Assembly (NCBI RefSeq): GCF_031851795.1
Contig: NZ_CP134696.1
Coordinates: 4,422,501-4,486,500, forward strand
Length of the DNA stretch: 64,000 nucleotides
Source of the DNA: Pontibacter sp. G13
GTDB lineage: Bacteria; Bacteroidota; Bacteroidia; J057
Direction: 5' to 3'
The notes under the pieces are model-generated. The model was given only the letters and a program-made list of their open reading frames with translations, made no database searches and was not told where the DNA came from. Shown here in pieces: positions 52,425 through 61,099 of the stretch (its first letter is position 1; every line of letters starts with the position of its first letter). Made by a program: the position numbers and the translations under genes.

Positions 52425-52772
52425 ATGTATAGAAACCTAAATTTTTCTACCCTGTGCCTGATGGCCTTGATTTTTTCCATGACCACCTTCTTGGGTTGTG
52501 GATCTGCTGAATCCGAAAGTGGAGCAGCCGAAACTCATACGCATGAGCATGCTGAACCAGCTCCGGAAGCGGAAGCTGACCACGCAGAGGAGGCAAAAAC
52601 AGGCAAGGAGTACACTTCGGCCTATATCTGCCCTATGCACTGCGCGGGAAGTGGTAGTGATGAGCCGGGAACATGTCCCGTCTGTGGTATGGACTACGTA
52701 GCCAATGCAGAAATGCCTGCACAGGAAGGCCATGACCATGAAGGACACGATCACGACGATCATCAGCATTGA
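52425..52772 (+). CDS. Heavy-metal-binding-domain lipoprotein
   Basis: The 115-residue protein has a lipoprotein signal (LIFSMTTFLGC, Cys25), an acidic His-rich linker (THTHEHAEP), a heavy-metal-binding domain YICPMHCAGSGSDEPGTCPVCGMD (Cys69, Met71, His72, Cys84, Cys87) and a His/Asp-rich tail (HDHEGHDHDDHQH). It probably buffers or passes metal in the periplasm to the CusB adaptor, which carries the same domain. It is the last gene of the operon, 30 bp after cusB, and is followed by a terminator. Confidence 0.85.
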   Translation: MYRNLNFSTLCLMALIFSMTTFLGCGSAESESGAAETHTHEHAEPAPEAEADHAEEAKTGKEYTSAYICPMHCAGSGSDEPGTCPVCGMDYVANAEMPAQEGHDHEGHDHDDHQH

Positions 52773-52794
52773 TACCGACGTGTGTGAAAAAAGG

Positions 52795-52825
52795 CAGCCA
52801 GACTTCTTAAGAGGTCTGGCTGTTT
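52795..52825 (+). terminator. Intrinsic terminator of copper-type operon
   Basis: CAGCCAGAC pairs with GTCTGGCTG around a 10-nt loop, followed by TTT. It comes 20 bp after the lipoprotein stop; a second, unassigned stretch (52826-53031) follows without a gene. Confidence 0.75.
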
Positions 52826-53031
52826 GCCTTGAAATGGTGAGTTGTATATGGGAGCAACAAGAGGTTTGGAAGCAACAGGACGATCTGAAATGACCGCCAC
52901 AGAAAAATCAAGGTAAAGAGCAAAGGGCTAGTCGAATGGTGAACAGGTTGCCGAGTCTCCCATATATGTAATGTTTAAGCCGAAAAAAGCTTGACAAGTT
53001 TTTTGCCTTGCGAATAAACACTCTTCGATCT

Positions 53032-54045
53032 TCAATGGACAGATAAGCTGTCTGACTGGGGGAAGATAGTACGGGGTTGATTTTCAGGAGTATTCAAAAA
53101 GATAGATGCGTCCTGAGCTGTTAAGCTGCCCAATTCCTCCATAGGTACATGCCCCGCTTCATAGACCTTTAGCTCAGCGTGGGGCAGGGATTGCTGGAAG
53201 CTGTCTGCATGAGCCAATGGAACCCATCTATCCGTTTTTCCCCACATCAATAGAATCGGCATATACAATCGTTGAGGGTCCGGCTTGACCTTGGCCGTTT
53301 TGGGTGAATTCAACCGATCCACCAACGCTTTCCGATTTCCCTCCCGTAGAACCATGTCGTGATAGAGATCCACCAATTCATCCGTAATGAGACTGTCGTT
53401 TTGATACACGTCTTCAAGGCTATTGCGGATCATGAATCGTGGAGTCGCATACTTGAAGATTTCCTTGATCACCGGAATCTTGCCGAGGGAAAGCACGGTG
53501 AAAGTCGTATCTCCACGGTCAAATCCTACCGCATCTATCAAGATAAGCTGTGAGACTCGATCCGGGTGCGCTTGGCCCATGTGCCATGCAATCATGCCGC
53601 CGAGTGAATTACCTGCGATTGCTGCCTGATCGATCTTCAACGAATCCATCAAGGTAAATACTGCCTCGGAATAGTCCTCGATTCCATATTTACCCTCGGG
53701 ATGAGGCCCCGTCAACCCAAAGCCCGGAAGATCCAACGCCACTACCTCAAAGTCTTTGGATAGTGTATCCATCCATGTTTCCCAAGTGTGTAGGGAGGAG
53801 CTTGTGCCATGAATCAAAACTACCGAAGGACCGCTTCCCATCCGGCGATAATGAATTTTTGAATTTTTCCACGGCAAAAAGGCAGAATTGGCATAGCTGT
53901 GCTTTTTGATCACCTCCGATGCAGGAATGTCCCACCTGACTATACTCGCCAGTCCAATGATAATTACTCCAAGCAGCAGAAAAGTCGTCAGTTTTAGACG
54001 GTTTTTTTTACCGAAAAAATTTTTGGGTTTACTGGTCTTTTTCAT
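53032..54045 (-). CDS. Alpha/beta-fold hydrolase, membrane-anchored
   Basis: The 337-residue protein has one N-terminal membrane helix (LTTFLLLGVIIIGLASIV) and an alpha/beta hydrolase domain. The oxyanion-side HGTSSSLHTWETW, the nucleophile elbow GNSLGG and the final His in EAGHVPMEE are visible, so the Ser-Asp-His triad is complete. Substrate unknown; lipase, haloalkane or epoxide-type activities share this fold. The ATG at 54045 is preferred to the TTG at 54051. It is divergent from the T9SS-sorted protein gene. Confidence 0.85.
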   Translation of the reverse strand: MKKTSKPKNFFGKKNRLKLTTFLLLGVIIIGLASIVRWDIPASEVIKKHSYANSAFLPWKNSKIHYRRMGSGPSVVLIHGTSSSLHTWETWMDTLSKDFEVVALDLPGFGLTGPHPEGKYGIEDYSEAVFTLMDSLKIDQAAIAGNSLGGMIAWHMGQAHPDRVSQLILIDAVGFDRGDTTFTVLSLGKIPVIKEIFKYATPRFMIRNSLEDVYQNDSLITDELVDLYHDMVLREGNRKALVDRLNSPKTAKVKPDPQRLYMPILLMWGKTDRWVPLAHADSFQQSLPHAELKVYEAGHVPMEELGSLTAQDASIFLNTPENQPRTIFPQSDSLSVH

Positions 54046-54525
54046 GGACAAGTAGTGTCAACTGTACAAAACTTGGGGGGAGCTGTTGGTTTTTCTGGAC
54101 AATCTGTCCAATTGCGCAACAGCTGTGTGGCGATTAGGTCGCTTTGACAATGTGCGAAAAAATGTAAATCGAAGACAAGAAATTCTGGAGGAATAATCAG
54201 GGGGAACTTGTGGAAATTTAGAGGAGGTATATTGCGCTATTTTGGATTTATATATTTGACTATCAGGTGTTTATTGCTTATTTATTTATTGTGAAAATGC
54301 CGAATGTGCATTCATTTTAGGACACTGAATGACCTCAAATATAGGATGAAACGCTATCTAGAAGCTCTCGTATGTTTGGAACAATTGGGTAAAATAAATA
54401 TCATTGTGCAAGGATGATACCAAAAATGGCATTGTCCGTTGAACTTGAAAAAAAATCTTTTCGGGCACGATGATGCACCGTTCGTCCCAAAAAGACCGAT
54501 TTATTATACCGAGCGCGTATTTTTG
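54046..54525. other. Long AT-rich divergent intergenic region with -7 element
   Basis: About 510 bp separates the two divergent genes. Near the right side, TATTTTTG (54518-54525) matches the TAnnTTTG -7 consensus 29 bp before the ATG at 54555. The rest (54052-54510) contains no gene or repeat that I can support. Confidence 0.45.
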
Positions 54526-54554
54526 ATCAAGTCGTTCACTTAAATCCTGATCTG

Positions 54555-55826
54555 ATGAAACGCCTTCCATTCGTTCTTTTGTTCACAATTGTATACGCTA
54601 GTGTCTTTTCTCAGAACACTCTGTATACAACAGGTCTCGGAAACCAGTCATGGAGCGATCCCGCAAGCTGGACTTTGGATCCCCAAAATCCTGAACCGGC
54701 CGGTCCTCCTTCCGCCCAAGACCACCTTGTGATCAATCACCCCATCACCTACATCTTGGATGGAGATCATGTCCACACGGGCGATCTGCATGTCGGAGCG
54801 TATGGCAATTTGGAACTCATTTCCTTTTTCGGTTCTGGACACACCTTTGGATTTTCTGGTGAGGAAATGACGATCGAGGGTGAGCTGCTCGTTTCCGGAG
54901 ATTTGGAGATCGACGCGCAAAGCCCCTTTAGCCATTCGGTGTTGATGATCGAAAACCAAGGATTGGTCACCATCGGAGGAGATTTGAATTTGGATGGACA
55001 CGCCGGAGCCATGTTGGAAGGGTCGGTCTGCGGTGCAGTTCAGATTTTGGGGGACTTGAGATTGTTGAGTACCGCCAATTGGCTTTGCGGTACAGGTTCG
55101 ATGGTCGTTTCAGGAGATGTGGAGATGTGGGATCAACAGGTGTTGCTGGAATCTGAAATTGCCGAGATCTACCTCGCCGAAAGAATCTGCTCAGAGATCT
55201 ACATCTATCAGTCTATCGAGGATTGTGGCAAGCAAGCCAATCCGATCACAGGATATGCTCAATTTATGGAGCAACCCAACTGGGAGCAGCTGGATGTTCA
55301 GGTTCAGGATGCACAAGCTGAGATCTCTTGGGAGATGGAATTGAATCCACTTCAGGCGTATTTCCATCTGGAGCGATCCTCCAATGGCTTCGACTTCGAA
55401 CCAGTTGGAAGACTTCCGATTCTCGGTGGCGCTTCCAAGGCAGCTCGATATGAAATGACGGACGAGCTGATTGAGCAGCATACCTTATACTATAGAGTGG
55501 CATTGGTCCTTCGGAATGGAGACCGAATCTACTCAGATATTCACGAGGTGGCTACGCCATCTATTCATTCCCCACTCGTGGTTTATCCCAATCCTGCACC
55601 GCAAGATGGACGAGTTTCTATCGCTGCTGCTGGATGGAATGGCGATCAGGATGTCCACGTTCAAGTCACTTCTTTGACTGGACAGATGCTTTCCAATCAG
55701 GCATTCAGGACGGATACCGCAGGATTGCTCCATGTAGACTTCTCCCATGATCTGGCTGCCGGTGTGTATGTGATGGTGCTGAGCCAAGGGAATGATCGCA
55801 GAACAGAATTGCTTCGTGTTTTCTAG
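54555..55826 (+). CDS. T9SS-exported protein with G8-like beta-helix region
   Basis: The 423-residue protein has a signal peptide (LPFVLLFTIVYASVFSQ), a G8/beta-helix-like region with regular GDLHVGAYGNLEL, FSGEEMTIEGELLVSGDLEI and GGDLNLDG repeats (about residues 25-190), a domain like those preceding sorting signals, and a C-terminal type A sorting domain (VYPNPAPQDGRVSI...AAGVYVMVLSQGNDRRTELLRVF). The sorting domain directs secretion through the T9SS and attachment or release at the surface. Function of the body is unknown. It ends in an intrinsic terminator. Confidence 0.85.
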   Translation: MKRLPFVLLFTIVYASVFSQNTLYTTGLGNQSWSDPASWTLDPQNPEPAGPPSAQDHLVINHPITYILDGDHVHTGDLHVGAYGNLELISFFGSGHTFGFSGEEMTIEGELLVSGDLEIDAQSPFSHSVLMIENQGLVTIGGDLNLDGHAGAMLEGSVCGAVQILGDLRLLSTANWLCGTGSMVVSGDVEMWDQQVLLESEIAEIYLAERICSEIYIYQSIEDCGKQANPITGYAQFMEQPNWEQLDVQVQDAQAEISWEMELNPLQAYFHLERSSNGFDFEPVGRLPILGGASKAARYEMTDELIEQHTLYYRVALVLRNGDRIYSDIHEVATPSIHSPLVVYPNPAPQDGRVSIAAAGWNGDQDVHVQVTSLTGQMLSNQAFRTDTAGLLHVDFSHDLAAGVYVMVLSQGNDRRTELLRVF

Positions 55827-55859
55827 TATGCTTTTGCAGCATATACTTCCGCATAGTTG

Positions 55860-55882
55860 ACGCCCCGCTTTGGGGCGTTTTT
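55860..55882 (+). terminator. Intrinsic terminator
   Basis: ACGCCCC pairs with GGGGCGT around a five-base loop, followed by TTTTTC, 33 bp after the stop at 55826. Confidence 0.85.
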
Positions 55883-56260
55883 CTTTTTATCGCTGGACAA
55901 AAGACGGAGGGATAGGCAAGTGTGATCCATTTTTGTGAGTTTAGGTGATGACCGGACACCTACACCTTATATAGGAGGTTTCCAAAGGACGTCGATTGGA
56001 GCGTGATGGGTTCCTTACGAAGAAGAAGGTATAGCCACTCTGGAAGCGCCTTTTTGTGTCAGTTTGTCGTAATTTGTGATTTTTTAAATATCACACCTTT
56101 CGTTAAAATAGGGAAAGTGATCAAGGGTATACCAAAAGTGTGGATATCCATCCTGCTGATTGACAACTGCTGAAAGGAAAGTCCGTATCGCCATCTGACA
56201 AGAAACAGTCATTGCAGTGGGAATGTGGAACATAATATTGGAAGATTTTGGTCTCCCAGA
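55883..56260. other. Noncoding leader region upstream of nuoM
   Basis: About 380 bp without a gene I can support. No known riboswitch or nuoL end is visible; it would be a long 5' region if transcription began far upstream. Confidence 0.35.
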
Positions 56261-56290
56261 TTTGTTATACGCTTGGAAACCACTAATTTG
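56261..56290 (+). promoter_or_regulatory. Candidate promoter TTTG-N19-TAATTTG
   Basis: TTTG (56261-56264) and TAATTTG (56284-56290) are 19 bp apart, close to the Bacteroidota TTTG...TAnnTTTG pattern (one base short in the -7). It would start transcription about 40 bp before nuoM. Confidence 0.4.
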
Positions 56291-56338
56291 CGGCCTGTTT
56301 CTACATAGACGAAAATTTTACCAAACATAGGGGTACAT

Positions 56339-57940
56339 ATGAGCAACGATTTGATGCCGATTCTGCTGAATGCCACGCTGTTTGCACCATTGGTGGGCAT
56401 TATCTTCATCCTCTTGATGAAGAAGAACGTCGCCAAGGTAACTGCGCTTGGATTCTCTCTGATTCCCTTGTTCCTGTCTGCTTTGGCCATCTATTTCTAT
56501 GCCGGCAATCCTCAGTCTGGGGCTTACGGTAGCGATTTTGTGCTATTTAGCAGCAGCCCTTGGTTCAACCTCAACACGTTGGACATTAAGTATATGATCG
56601 GGATCGACGGGGTTTCGACCTTCATGATCCTGTTGACAAGTTTGATCTTTCCGATCTTGGTCTGGTATTCCTGGGGCAAGGTGGAAAAACAGGAAAAAAC
56701 CTACTACCTCATGCTCCTTTTGTTGGAGACGGGTATCCTTGGGTTCTTCCTTTCCCTCGACCTCATGATGTTCTATGTGTTCTTTGAGATGGTCTTGATC
56801 CCGACTACCTTCTTTATCGGTATCTGGGGTGGCAAAGAGCGCGAATTTGCATCCATGAAGTTCTTCCTGTACACCTTGGTGGGTTCCCTCCTCATGTTGG
56901 TGGGTATCATCTACCTCGGCCTGAATGTCAAGGAAGGGGTCCTGACTACCGATTACTTCGCCATCCGTGATGCCTTGGCTAGCGGTGCGATTTCCTCCGA
57001 AGTTCAGACTTGGTTGTTCCTCGCATTCACAGTGAGTTTCGCCATCAAGGTTCCATTGTTCCCATTGCATACTTGGCAGGCAGTTACCTACTCCGAGTCC
57101 AGCACTACAGGTTCTGTGATCTTGGCAGCTTTGCTTTCCAAAATGGGTGCGTTTGGTTTCATCCGCTTCGTATTGCCATTCTTCCCTGAAGCATCCATGA
57201 AGTTTGCTCCAGTGATCAGTGTACTGGCAGTCATCAGTATCGTGTATGGCGCGTACATGGCTATTGCCCAGACAGACCTCAAGCGTCTGATCGCATTCGC
57301 TTCCATGTCTCACTTGGGCTTCATCGTTTTGGGAATCTTCTCCATGACGCCAGAAGCATTGAGTGGAGCAGTGTACCAAATGGTCGCTCACGGTGTTTCC
57401 ACTGCTGCATTGTTCTTGATCGCTGGCCTCTTGTTCGAGCGCTACGAGTCTCGCAAGATTGCCGACTTCCAAGGCATTGCCAAGCAAGCACCTAAGTTTA
57501 CGCTGGTATTCATGGTCGCTGTTTTGGCTACCGTTGGACTTCCAGGATTGAGCGGATTCATCGGCGAGTTGATGATCCTCTTGGGTTCATTTAGCTCCTC
57601 CGCAGTATCTAGCACTTTCGCCGTCATCGCTGCCATCTCAGTAGTCTTGACTGCTGTTTATCTCCTGAATATGTTCCGCAAAACCATGTTCGGAGAAACC
57701 AACGAGAATGTAACGAAGCATGTATTTGACTTGACTGCTTCTGAATCTTGGATGATGGCTCCTTTGGTGATCTTGATGTTTGTGATGGGATTCTTTGCCC
57801 AGCCATTCCTCAATACCATCAACAAAGGAACTGACCGTGTAATCAACTTGGTTGACACGCGCACCCAGAACGTACAGCTCAGCAATGTCGAGCCTGTCAA
57901 GCTGGAAACTCCTTCCGAAACTGAAGCTGTGTACCAATAG
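56339..57940 (+). CDS. nuoM: NADH-quinone oxidoreductase subunit M, solitary
   Basis: This 533-residue antiporter-like membrane subunit of respiratory complex I helps couple quinone reduction to proton pumping. It has the conserved Glu150 (MMFYVFFEMVLIP), the Lys in FAIKVPLFPLHTW and the SESSTTGSVILAALLSKMG stretch typical of NuoM rather than NuoL or NuoN. Complex I genes usually form one operon, yet neither nuoL nor nuoN is next to it: a T9SS gene is 512 bp upstream and a repeat is downstream. It may be a separated complex I locus or a second copy. The gene ends with a terminator at 57964. Confidence 0.9.
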   Translation: MSNDLMPILLNATLFAPLVGIIFILLMKKNVAKVTALGFSLIPLFLSALAIYFYAGNPQSGAYGSDFVLFSSSPWFNLNTLDIKYMIGIDGVSTFMILLTSLIFPILVWYSWGKVEKQEKTYYLMLLLLETGILGFFLSLDLMMFYVFFEMVLIPTTFFIGIWGGKEREFASMKFFLYTLVGSLLMLVGIIYLGLNVKEGVLTTDYFAIRDALASGAISSEVQTWLFLAFTVSFAIKVPLFPLHTWQAVTYSESSTTGSVILAALLSKMGAFGFIRFVLPFFPEASMKFAPVISVLAVISIVYGAYMAIAQTDLKRLIAFASMSHLGFIVLGIFSMTPEALSGAVYQMVAHGVSTAALFLIAGLLFERYESRKIADFQGIAKQAPKFTLVFMVAVLATVGLPGLSGFIGELMILLGSFSSSAVSSTFAVIAAISVVLTAVYLLNMFRKTMFGETNENVTKHVFDLTASESWMMAPLVILMFVMGFFAQPFLNTINKGTDRVINLVDTRTQNVQLSNVEPVKLETPSETEAVYQ

Positions 57941-57963
57941 GACATAGCATCTTACAATCATAC

Positions 57964-57999
57964 AAAGGGTCATCTCCTCGTGAGGTGGCCCTTTTGCTT
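57964..57999 (+). terminator. Intrinsic terminator of nuoM
   Basis: AAAGGGTCATCTC pairs with GAGGTGGCCCTTT (two G-U pairs), loop CTCGT, then TTTGCTTTT. Confidence 0.8.
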
Positions 58000-58010
58000 T
58001 TGGAGGTTTT

Positions 58011-58222
58011 GGGCGTGCCCCCGCGTGCTTGAAATTTGTTCCTCGCTGAGCATGTCATACGCGGGGTCGGCACCTTCCGGGCTACGCTGGCGCTTCGGTC
58101 GGTGAGATTGAATGCGTATAACCTACCAATGAGCTGCAACAGGATGGCCACTACAGCGCCTAGTGACCGTCTCCACCGACTACCCCTTCAGTCGCCTCAC
58201 GCCACACGGGCCATCCGCACAT
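58011..58222. repeat. Dispersed GGGCGTG...CACGCC intergenic element, copy 3
   Basis: GGGCGTGCCCCCGCGTGC at the left, GCGGGGTCGGCACCTTCCGG and GCGCTTCGGTCGGTG inside, CACCGACT and TCACGCCACACGGGCC at the right. It is the best-preserved copy next to 13897-14114. From 58223 to 58630 there is no gene; the open frame at 58388 is unlikely to be real. Confidence 0.7.
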
Positions 58223-58630
58223 GATCATAATGGAAGTGCTTCTGGGATTGAATGGACGTTGGAACCGTGGCTGTGAGTCTACCAAGATGAACTCGTGGAG
58301 TGCCCAAGATCTCTTGTGCGGCTGACTGGTGTGGGGTGAGGGATGGGAATGGTGCGACGTCAGGAGCAGTCCGAGGCAGATCACTGATTGAACAAGATGT
58401 CTATTGGGGCTCATCAAGATAACCTGAGAGACTTACAGGCCGAGGACGGAGCTTCGCGACCCATGGACAAGCCCGACTCGGCGACTTCCATGTCTGGCCC
58501 TATCGCTTATGCCATGCTCGCCGAGGCACCCCCAAATGCCCTGCTTGAACCTTCTGCTTCTGAATCTTCCTCCATGTTTAGAAGCAAGAATTTGGGCTTA
58601 CCCCCGGACCTCGCATTGAGAATTGGTCAC

Positions 58631-58665
58631 AAAAAAGCCGACCCAAAAGATGAGTCGGCTTTTTC
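58631..58665. terminator. Terminator of S8 protease gene (bidirectional)
   Basis: GCCGAC (58637-58642) pairs with GTCGGC (58654-58659), extended by A and T runs on both sides. On the minus strand it ends in six Ts, 20 bp after the stop at 58685. Confidence 0.85.
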
Positions 58666-58684
58666 GATATAGGATCAATGACCG

Positions 58685-60850
58685 CTATCGAGCGATCATC
58701 AAAGTCTGGTTGAATTGGCGACCATCGGGCGTGCGCACTTGAACCATGTAGTATCCCGGCTTGAAATGCGAGACGTCGTAGTTCAATTCCGCCCAGTCGG
58801 ATTCCACGTCCATGTATCGGCGCTCCACAAGCTTGCCTTGCAGGTCTGAAATAGATACACGCACTGGATGAAGATCAACCGTGGTCACGTAGAATCTGAA
58901 GTGATCAGATGCAGGATTGGGGAAAATCTGAGAAATCACCGAAGCCGAATAGCGCACTTCTAGCGTCTCGGAGTAATCCACGGAGCCATCCAGATCGATC
59001 TGCTTGACGCGATAGGTATTGAGGCCCACGATCGGGTCTGTGTCATTGAATTCGTAGGTCTGCGGGAGTGGGGTAGTGCCGACCCCATCGACCGTGCCGA
59101 TGGTTTCAAACGCACCATTTTTCCAGCTTTGGATCTCGTAGCGATCATTGTTGAGTTCCCGACCGACCTTCCATTCGAGTTTCACAGCTCCTGCTTCGGA
59201 TTCACCTGCGATAGCTAGCCACTCTACGGGAAGTGTTGAGCCGACCATCATGAGCGCGGCTTGCATATCGAGTCGGCCATACCCATAAATGCTGTCTTGC
59301 CCAGCATCTCCCATATCCGTAGCGGAAGAGCGTAGGATGGTGTAGACATCGCTTGCAGTCAAGGTGCTGTCGAGGGACAGAATCAAAGCGGCAGTGCCCG
59401 AAACAGTCGCGCTCGAAACTGAGGTCCCCCCAAACCACTTGGAGTAGTTGACATCGGCGTGCTGCTCGTAGGTGATCGAGCTATTGTTGAAGCCCAAATT
59501 GCCCATGCGATCCAATATCGTGACACTCGCAGGGTCGTCTTGGGAGGTGGGAGATACGAGATCTAGTTTGGCCCCGAATCTAGCGTAGTTCGGTTTATTG
59601 CCAAATGGATTGATTGCACCTACCACAAAGGAGTTGGGTACTCCCGCAGGGTAGGAGATACAGTCTTCGATTTCGCTATTGCCAGAGGCAAACATCACCG
59701 GACAACCTTTGCCCTTGCGTCCCATCGTGAATGCATCGACGACTGCTTGCTCGATGGCTGGATGGGTACCGTCTGGTAGACATTCATCCAATCCCCAAGA
59801 GTTGTTGATTACATCGGCTCCATTTTGCCATGCCCAACTGATGGCATCGGCAAACTCGGCAATGGTAGCAGTTCCGTCGGTATAGACATGTACCGGAAGA
59901 ATCTTGCTGTTGGGTGCGACCCCTGCTACCCCGATGGTATTGTGGGAAGCAGCGATGATTCCGGCAACTCCCATCCCATGGGCATCATCCGCCACGAGCG
60001 GTGAGCCATCCCCATTGATCGTGTCTGTGGTCGTGTAACCCGGCAAGACTCTGCTTACGCCTGTATTGCCGATTTCGAGATCCTCGTGGAATTCCACACC
60101 ATCATCTACCACTGCTACCGTGATGAAGTCTTGTCCGAGGGTGATATTCCAGCCTTCTTCCGCTTTCACATCGACACCGGACTTGGCGACCACATACGGG
60201 TAAAACAGGGCATTGTAGCCCGGATTGTTGAGATAGAATTGATACTGGTAGAAAGTATCGGAAGGCACATAGTTGGACGCCTTGGAGGATACCACAAAGT
60301 CCGGCTGACACCATTCAAACATGCCTGACTCGTAGAGTGCGTTTGAGATGGATATAACCTCATCGATCTGATCGATCTCCAAGCCTTGAAGACCTCCCGG
60401 TGTTTGGAAGAACCGATGGCCAATCACCTCGGGAATCAAAGCCTCTACTTCTTCCCGGTCAAAAGAAGTATTGGGTTTGAAGAGGATTTTGTGGGTAGGC
60501 CACATGGTATGTGAAGCTCCGGGGATCAAGTACCCCTGCGCCAAACTCCGGATTTCGTGCTGAGGCACCTCCAGTTGGCGAGCTACGTGATCTAACTTTG
60601 CGCTTCGAATGTTTCCAGAAACCGTCCAGTGGCGATATGCTGCCTTGTCTCCATGAATCTCATGGGCTTGGCTGTTCCTGAGAGTGGGGGACAGAACTTG
60701 GGCATCATGGAAATGAACGCAGGTCCTATCTGGATCAGGTACAATGGAAATGGCCTTTCCGCCCATTCCATAGTAGAAGTTTTGGCCTTGAGCAGTCAAG
60801 GCCCAGCATAGGCAAAGGAGAAAACAGGTGGTTTTGGTATGGAACTTCAT
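58685..60850 (-). CDS. T9SS-exported subtilisin-like protease (S8)
   Basis: The 721-residue protein has a signal peptide (TKTTCFLLCLCWALTAQGQ), a propeptide-like region (25-225), and an S8 catalytic domain with Asp249 (VAVVDDGV), His291 (DAHGMGVAG) and Ser477 (GGTSVSSATVSG). The usual Pro after the catalytic Ser motif is replaced (SSAT), which is tolerated in the family. A fibronectin-like stretch (about 545-630) and a type A sorting domain (IFPNPASDHFRFY...GYYMVQVRTPDGRQFNQTLMIAR) follow. It is secreted by T9SS and degrades or processes extracellular protein. A -7 element is present upstream at 60896. Confidence 0.92.
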   Translation of the reverse strand: MKFHTKTTCFLLCLCWALTAQGQNFYYGMGGKAISIVPDPDRTCVHFHDAQVLSPTLRNSQAHEIHGDKAAYRHWTVSGNIRSAKLDHVARQLEVPQHEIRSLAQGYLIPGASHTMWPTHKILFKPNTSFDREEVEALIPEVIGHRFFQTPGGLQGLEIDQIDEVISISNALYESGMFEWCQPDFVVSSKASNYVPSDTFYQYQFYLNNPGYNALFYPYVVAKSGVDVKAEEGWNITLGQDFITVAVVDDGVEFHEDLEIGNTGVSRVLPGYTTTDTINGDGSPLVADDAHGMGVAGIIAASHNTIGVAGVAPNSKILPVHVYTDGTATIAEFADAISWAWQNGADVINNSWGLDECLPDGTHPAIEQAVVDAFTMGRKGKGCPVMFASGNSEIEDCISYPAGVPNSFVVGAINPFGNKPNYARFGAKLDLVSPTSQDDPASVTILDRMGNLGFNNSSITYEQHADVNYSKWFGGTSVSSATVSGTAALILSLDSTLTASDVYTILRSSATDMGDAGQDSIYGYGRLDMQAALMMVGSTLPVEWLAIAGESEAGAVKLEWKVGRELNNDRYEIQSWKNGAFETIGTVDGVGTTPLPQTYEFNDTDPIVGLNTYRVKQIDLDGSVDYSETLEVRYSASVISQIFPNPASDHFRFYVTTVDLHPVRVSISDLQGKLVERRYMDVESDWAELNYDVSHFKPGYYMVQVRTPDGRQFNQTLMIAR

Positions 60851-60895
60851 CGAGAAGGGAATGAGATGGTAGTCTAGTTAGGGAATCACGATTAA

Positions 60896-60903
60896 CAAAA
60901 ATA
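60896..60903 (-). promoter_or_regulatory. -7 element TATTTTTG
   Basis: On the minus strand TATTTTTG matches TAnnTTTG, with TTGG 21 bp upstream as a candidate -33. It is 45 bp before the ATG at 60850. The other T9SS gene (54555) has the same -7 sequence. Confidence 0.5.
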
Positions 60904-61099
60904 TCAGATTTTCAGCCACTTTATCCAATACATCTTGACGAATGGTCAAATCCATGGTATTACTGGAAAAACCGGACGGTGAGTAGTGAAATTTCCCCCT
61001 TCAATGGTAATTATATGGTGGCTGAAACAGGATCGGAATTGGCAAATTCCAATTCCGAATATTCCCTATATCTAAATGAAAGTTTTGGGCTCTGGATGT

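Noticed and set aside
56031-56260. Riboswitch upstream of nuoM
   Set aside because: I looked for known aptamer signatures and terminator-antiterminator pairs and found none.
58388-58672. 94-codon open frame between repeat copy 3 and the S8 protease terminator
   Set aside because: No signal, no domain, runs into the terminator hairpin; composition is that of noncoding repeat-flanking DNA.
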